This document shows, in pieces, positions 57,962 to 64,000 of a DNA stretch of 64,000 bases (the stretch's first letter is position 1; each line of letters starts with the position of its first letter). The stretch spans positions 326,543 through 390,542 of the forward strand of contig JAGVSM010000910.1 of NCBI GenBank assembly GCA_022494885.1, written 5' to 3'. Source of the DNA: Micrasema longulum. Lineage: Eukaryota > Arthropoda > Insecta > Trichoptera > Brachycentridae. The notes beneath the pieces were generated by a model that searched no databases, was not told where the DNA came from, and saw nothing but the letters and a program-made list of their open reading frames with translations. Both the position numbers and the translations under genes were made by a program.

Positions 57962-58243
57962 AAACAGAAATCATCATCATAATCATAATCATTCCCTTTT
58001 TGCACTTAATTATGCATAGGACACTGCATTGGTACACCAATCGCATCGTATCTTAATCATTTTTGTTACATTAAGGAAGATGATAAGCCTTGCGCTTCAC
58101 ATACCAGTCCAGGGACTATAAAATATTCTAGTGTGAAAATACCCTTTAAATAAATATTTCATATCAACCATGTCGAGAATCAAACCCGAGACCTCTCGCA
58201 TGGTACGCAAATGCGCTGACCATTACACCACGAGGCCGACAGA
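57962..58243 (-). mobile_element. SINE family A, full-length copy
   Basis: The head at 58243-58170 (inverse of CGGCCTCGTGGTGTAATGGT) has B box GGTTTGATTCTCGA. The body contains the inverse of CCTGGACTGG and the tail is the inverse of ATGATGATGA. It abuts the 3' end of the RTE-like LINE fragment. Confidence 0.85.
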
Positions 58244-58791
58244 TGTTCACATAAAAAATAATTCACCTTGCAATTTTTGTTTGTTTTTAATTGATTTGTT
58301 TGTGTCTCTTCTAATAATAAAAATAACACTTTTATCAATTGCATACAAACACAAATAAAACTCACATTTTTAAAAACATTTAAAAAAAACACAATACAAT
58401 ATAACACCAGTCTCATTATTACACCAATCAATAATGTTAGTGATTAAAATAATACTATTATCAAAATTAATAAAAAAACGCAATTCAAAGCACTTAAACG
58501 AACGCCAATCTCTGAGATTTCAATACTGTTATCCATATTATATTCTGCACATTCTTAATATCAAATTGAAAAATGATACACTATTATTGAACGAATCTTT
58601 GTAAAACGTTTCTTGGTTCCTACAGTTATGGCCATTATTTTGATGTAACAAATAATTAAACTTATAATATCAAATCATCAACATTTGATAGAAATCAATA
58701 AATTCAAATATTTCTTTTTTTGTGTGCAATACGGTTTTTCAATGTTGATGCCCATTAAAGAACTGTCTTCGGTTATAATTTTTAAAATATT

Positions 58792-59448
58792 AAGAGGACA
58801 TGCGGTGTCTGGGAATTTTGATAAAAAGGGAAGTATTTAAACATTATTTTTCTGTCACTCTCTCGCGAATGCCTCCTCAATACTGTGCGTAAAAGACAAA
58901 TGTACGTCGAACTGATTTTGCCTAGCTAAAATCTATAATATCGACGTTTCGCTATTCCGTTTTCCGCACCCCTTAACTAAACCGACTTGGTTACTTTTAA
59001 AAAAAGAGCTTAAAATATTTTTATTTATTTATTTTACAGAAACGAACAGTCAACAATGATGTAATAACATTAAAAGAAACAGTTTAAAGATAGATCAGCG
59101 AAGTTTCTAAATAAAAAATCATACCTATTAAATTGTGGTACAACACAATGGTGTGTTTGTGTGTATGTGTATTTGTATGAGAGTAAGTTGTTATGTTGTT
59201 AAGTTGCTATGTCAATACTTATTCTGTTTTTTTATGTGTAAACCATACGTCCGAAAACGGCAGATAAAGCTAGGCGCTTCAATGGTTTTTTGGGTGATCA
59301 TAGCTCCCATAAGAAATAATTTATCAAAAAAGCAAAACTGTAAAGACACGACAATGGTAATTATAAATTGTGTCAATGTTCAGTGCTCTAGTGACATAAA
59401 ATACGGGAATACATTTGTATGAAAAAAAGTCGGACCGCCTTTCCTCTT
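58792..59448 (-). mobile_element. TIR element E, copy 2
   Basis: The ends are AAGAGGACATGCGGTGTC and CGGACCGCCTTTCCTCTT. The interior (CTGTCACTCTCTCGCGAATG; ATAGCTCCCATAAGAAAT) is the inverse of copy 1. It contains dispersed repeat K (59021-59160), probably a later insertion. Confidence 0.7.
59021..59160 (+). repeat. Dispersed repeat K, copy 2
   Basis: CAGAAACGAACAGTCAACAA onward matches 56391-56530. Confidence 0.55.
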
Positions 59449-59931
59449 GACGTTTAAAAAATGAAAGTTCATTTTATGTTCTGAATATATTTTTTTAACA
59501 AGGTAACATACTCTATGAAAGTATACCGAATGACTAAACACGTCTATTTTTAATGATTGTTATGATTTGATAATAAATTTTTAATAATATTTTACAAGCA
59601 TAATGAACAATAATTATGTTGCCTGCGGGACATGTTTCAAAAGGCAAAATATTGTATTCACAACACAATCAAATAGCCTTTTCAATCCTATAGGTTGTTT
59701 AAAATAGCTGCAAATTAAGCAAACGTAAATTCATGGTCATTATGAATATTGTAATATTTTTGATCAAAACTGAGTAGTTAGGAAAGGTTCATTAAACACG
59801 CGACATCTAGTTAAGTATATTTAAATTACGATACCAAAATTGTAATTTATTTTGAAAATTAAAAAAAAAAAAAGATTTTTTTACCTACTAAAAATATATT
59901 ACATACTCATATTTTAATTCCATTTGGAACT

Positions 59932-60905
59932 TAGGAGGAAACGCTGTCTCACTTTTCTTCGTACAAGCGTATTCCCGTATGTTCTCTCTGGATTATGAGG
60001 ATAGAGCAATGATTTTTTTACACACTTTAGATATTTACCGTTGGCGCGTCTCTATTGTTCTGTTTTTTATATAAATTGTTTCTCGTGGGAGCTAGGATCA
60101 TCCGAAACCCATAAAAGCGCCCAGTTTTATCAGTCATCTTCTGATGTATGGTATACAGATACGATAAATTAATTTGAAAAACAGAAAAAGTACCGACTCA
60201 AATTTTTTTATTTAAAAACTCTTTCTAAAACAAAACAACCCAATCGGTTCAGTTTTGGGGAACGGAAAACGGGACAGCGAAGCGTCGATTTTAGCTTCGC
60301 AAAATTAGTTCAATGTGCAGTTGTGTTTTTTGCATAGTATCGTGGGACAGAAAAACAGTGTTTAAATACATATTCATCAAAATTCGGCATGGCTCATTCA
60401 TTTATATTAATTAACATACTGAATATGTATCATTTATATTTTATTACTTTTCTAACGATGTTTCACTGTTTTATCACAAATCTTTATTATTATTGTGTTC
60501 AACTATACCTATTATTAGCTATGCTTTTTCTTCACTATGTTCTACGTTCTACTGAATGTTTTAGCTGTGTGAAACATTTTGTGTAAATTTGCTACGGCCG
60601 TTAATAAATAATATTTTTCGTTCAAGCTACAATATTATTTGTTGGTATCACATTTTACGAATTGAATTTTAGGATGTGGTTCTCTACTACTACTACTACC
60701 GTAGGAGTAGGCAAAGAGAATGGACCGCCACACACATCTATTCTGGCATACATTTTCTGCTTGACAATTAAAAAAAAAAACAAATGACAAGAACATGCCA
60801 ATAAATTGAGGATATCAAAATCATCACTCTAGTGTCATAATCTAGGGAGAAAATAAGGGAATACTTTAGTATGAAGAATAATCAGACCGCGCATCCTCTT
60901 CAGGT
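59932..60905 (+). mobile_element. TIR element E, compound copy 3
   Basis: The left end GGAGGAAACGCTGTCTCACT is matched by the inverse at 60830-60905 (CAGACCGCGCATCCTCTT). The first 460 bp parallel copy 1; an AT-rich insert and a LINE scrap follow. Confidence 0.6.
60665..60770 (-). pseudogene. RTE-like LINE tail scrap
   Basis: The minus strand reads MYARIDVCGGPFSLPTPTVV, paralleling the tails at 18.95 and 47.5 kb. Confidence 0.5.
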
Positions 60906-61058
60906 ACACATTTATGCACACACAAATATGAAATCTTATCATCCCTACATATTAATAACACTTTCTAATTTGACTTATGATTCGTATATCAGGTAGATCC
61001 AGTTCCAGCGTGTATTGCGTGCAAGTTAGTGCTCTCATCCTAGACGGATTTATCTTAC

Positions 61059-61100
61059 ATCATCTGGGTCACGGGCGCGGGCGCGGGCGGGTCCGGCCCC
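61059..61100 (-). CDS. Possible upstream dysc microexon (14 codons)
   Basis: This 42-bp block of very high GC content is framed on the minus strand by GAATTGTCAG| and GATGAT|GTAAGA. In phase 0 it would encode GAGPARARARDPDD. It lies upstream of the dysc exons and resembles them in base composition. It could equally be a GC-rich repeat scrap; splice-site plausibility is the only support. Confidence 0.3.
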
Positions 61101-61104
61101 CTGA

Positions 61105-61688
61105 CAATTCAACCCCTACGCCAGAACATCGTAAGGCGGAAAAGGAGATAATTAATTTAAGGGTTGAATTTATTACTAATTTCTGGAGTTTGGAAATTCG
61201 TGTATCTCCGGTATCTAGGTAATTTGAAAGGTCTTTAAAGTTTGGCTTGTTTAATATATTAAAATATTTATTACATTTAAATCCACCGATAATATTGACA
61301 GAGAGATCTTTTATGAAAGCGAAAGGTCTTACGAGGTCTCTAGGCATTTAGAGGGTTTATTATCTGTAATAGGTTTGAAAGATAAATTATCACTTAAGGT
61401 GATTCTAAACGAAAATATAAAACTTTTAATTGAAAAATGCCATTTTCACGTTTATTTTAAATAAACATTTTACAAAACTTGGTTTGCGGAAACTTTGCAT
61501 TAAATTGGTTGTAACAAAAATCATAACAATATAATTTAGGTCCTTTTCACAAAATGGTGTACAAAACAAAAAAAATACTTATATTATTTTTTGTAATCGC
61601 TCGGTAGATAAATACAGATGGAATTTGAGCATACCGCCTTGGTAATTGTCAAAAGTCAGAATAAGAAGTAATAAAGATGTTAAAACCA
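61105..61688. other. AT-rich DNA, nothing recognised
   Basis: Frames at 61069-61347 (minus) have no motif beyond the microexon candidate. Confidence 0.35.
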
Positions 61689-62086
61689 TAGGGAAATATC
61701 ACATACTACGAATACCGATAAAAACATATGAAATGGATTTAGAATTTAATTGTATTTTCAAAATCAATATGGATATTGTGGATAAATGCCTTTATACATA
61801 AATGTAAAAAAAAAAAAAAAAAATATGTTGCTAGAAAAACGTGTCTTTGACCTTGGTTTTTGTGACGTCAAGATCTGTGATAATGTTCTAAACAAATTTT
61901 AATGGCCAGGAACAAATAAACATAAATCGTGACGTATTAGAGGTGTGGCCAATGGAATGACCGTTTTTGGGGAAATTTGAAATTACAAATTTAATAATAT
62001 TTTTCATGCCACTAATAATTTTAAAAAAACATTTTATGGACCTTTATTACTTTAAAAATGTAAAGAAAAACTGTGATATTTCCCTA
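61689..62086. mobile_element. MITE family G, copy 3 (best preserved ends)
   Basis: TAGGGAAATATCACA and TGTGATATTTCCCTA form a 15-bp perfect terminal inverted pair, with TA at each edge. Confidence 0.85.
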
Positions 62087-62089
62087 TTG

Positions 62090-64000
62090 TAAATGTTCAA
62101 GAGTGATTACTTAAACCACCCAATACTAGGTAGTTTGTAAGCACTGCAAACACCTCGCATTTTTTCCAAATTTAAGGCTTTGTTTATTTTTAGAATATGT
62201 ATTTTTTCTATTTTTCTCTTCTAATGTTTAATAAATATAATGTATAAAATATGTAATTTAATACATGCATAATATGTAACAGTATGGAAAAATAAACAAA
62301 AAAAAAATAAAAAAAATACCGTGTTTCCTAATTAAAGAAGGTCTTCATTTCAGTTGAAATATCTAACAACGTATTACTTTGTGTTGAAAACCCCCCTCAA
62401 AACGGCTGTGTCTTGCTGCTACGTCATACGGGTAGGTATTTAGTATTTACTGCTAAAACATAAATTCCTTGTCTCATTCCGATAAACGCTCTGGCATGCT
62501 CGCAAATCCGATGAATAATTTATAGATTCCCAAAATGTCTGGATACAGAATAATGTACAATTGAAATTTCCTATTCATCTCTATCAGAATACGACATACA
62601 TTATTTATTGTATAATCAAAACAAATTTTAACAACTAATGTTTCTTTTTTGATAAATTTCCAAGCTTAGAATATTAAATATATATCGATTATTTCAATGA
62701 GGTTATTTTTTTGGTTCAACATCTGTACATTTTTAAACATCTTTGCTGGGTGACAATCTTATTAAAAATATAATCGAAAAGGTGTATTTTATCGTTTGTT
62801 AAAAATCAAATTAAACACTCCTATTTTCATCTCAAAATTTGGCAAAATCTTTATCAAATATTTTGTGGTTGAAACTAGTTAAGGCTAGTTTAATATTTTT
62901 CAATAAAAATTTTATCAAACCATATTATGTAGATCTTGTTCAAATAAACAAAATTATTACACAATTCCTCAAGTAAACCATTTTATTCCTCAAAACAACA
63001 ACTTGCGTAATAATACTGTCTTTGCCATAGGAAATTTTCGAACCAATATTGGCTTTATCCCCTTTATGTAGTATGTTTAGATCTTACAGAATTTTTAACT
63101 GCGTAGATTATGTCTTCCGGTAATTTAAGAAAGGGGCAGTTATTTCCCTACTTTTACAATGACAATAAGTATCAATCTTGTCATCCTAGAATATACTTTT
63201 TGCTGTTTATATGTTTAGTTTTTAGGTTAAGTATTCTTTCGTGTATCTGTAATGTAAATTTGTAAAGGGTTTTTAAAACCTGGAAATTGGATAATAAAAA
63301 CAAATTAAGCGGTTTTTTAGTGTGTTAAATAGAATCAAAACCCTAAACTAGTGTTTTTGCCTCAGGTACAAACATTTTCATCTCATACCTACCCGAAGTG
63401 GGTCCGATTAGACACATTGGGTATAATCGATTGTGTGAAAAGTATTTTTCATACAACATTTTCCTTAACTAAATCACTAAAACTTGTACATAAAACTTTA
63501 CCTCACGCACTTTCATTATTCAGGGCATATTGCGCTAGAAGAATAATATTATAAAACCCACGAAAATGTCTTTATATTTAACACATTTAAAACTAGGTCT
63601 TATTTGACCCAATACCGCCACGCACGTATTTTTTTAATGAAGCGGGCTTTAAGTGATACAAAAAGCAGCCTGTCTACAATTTTGAACAAATGAGATATTG
63701 ATGTTATCGGGTGCAGTAATGTCAATTCTATGTTTTCTTTAAAACAGCCATACAAAAAACTGTAATAATTACCTTCTGAAAATAGTGTTGATCACAAAAA
63801 CAGCAAAACACCCACAGCACAAGATGAATCTTACAGTATAGATGCTGATGAGAAGATTAATGCCTCCAGAAATATAGTTTTCTTTAATAAATTAAATTGG
63901 AAAAATACATTAAGTATTTCAATTTCATATATTTGTTAATTTAAAAACCTATTTTAACACAGAATGTCATCCCATACATTCAAAGTTTGAATGAGAAACC
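62090..64000. other. AT-rich DNA, nothing recognised
   Basis: 63160-63260 weakly resembles the Penelope family D end at 8.7 kb. No exon with supported splice sites is visible. Confidence 0.35.

Overview
This is AT-rich eukaryotic genomic DNA, most likely from an insect. The evidence is a split gene with GT/AG introns whose exons spell an orthologue of whirlin (Drosophila dyschronic, dysc), embedded in about 64 kb dominated by decayed mobile elements of kinds common in arthropods: Penelope-like elements, RTE-like and other LINE ends, tRNA-derived SINEs and foldback or MITE-type DNA elements. Nothing bacterial, viral or CRISPR-like is visible. The species cannot be fixed from the sequence.

The main gene runs on the minus strand from about 46.16 kb to 26.17 kb. 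Nine exons were placed by hand. Every join has consistent reading phase and GT/AG borders, and together they give about 407 residues: the last strand of PDZ1, a Pro-rich linker, a complete PDZ2, a complete second harmonin-homology domain (HHD2) and a low-complexity tail containing SEDSG. The start of PDZ1 and the expected PDZ3 were not found; they may lie outside the window or in exons too short to see. A possible 42-bp GC-rich microexon lies upstream at 61.06-61.10 kb.

A second gene contributes one terminal exon on the plus strand (23.52-23.77 kb, 84 codons including the stop), followed by a poly(A) signal at 24.13 kb. I do not recognise its product. It points toward dysc, so it is either a convergent neighbour or a gene nested in a later dysc intron.

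Layout: 1-9 kb, Penelope remnants, SINE fragments and a fourfold repeat at 6.1-6.5 kb; 9.9-10.7 kb, a long-TIR element flanked by TTAA; 11-16 kb, foldback elements and SINEs; 17-23 kb, a tandem duplication, an RTE-like LINE tail and two Penelope-type inverted-repeat units; 23.5-24.1 kb, the unknown gene end; 26-46 kb, dysc with its TE-filled introns; 46-64 kb, probably upstream dysc intron, holding LINE 3' ends, a 39-copy heptamer array fused in frame to a LINE zinc-knuckle fragment, and head-to-head DNA elements.

The most interesting non-genic signals are hammerhead-ribozyme-like cores in four different Penelope-type repeat families, a foldback family present about eight times, and two insertion/empty-site pairs that allow TE junctions to be read within this one window.
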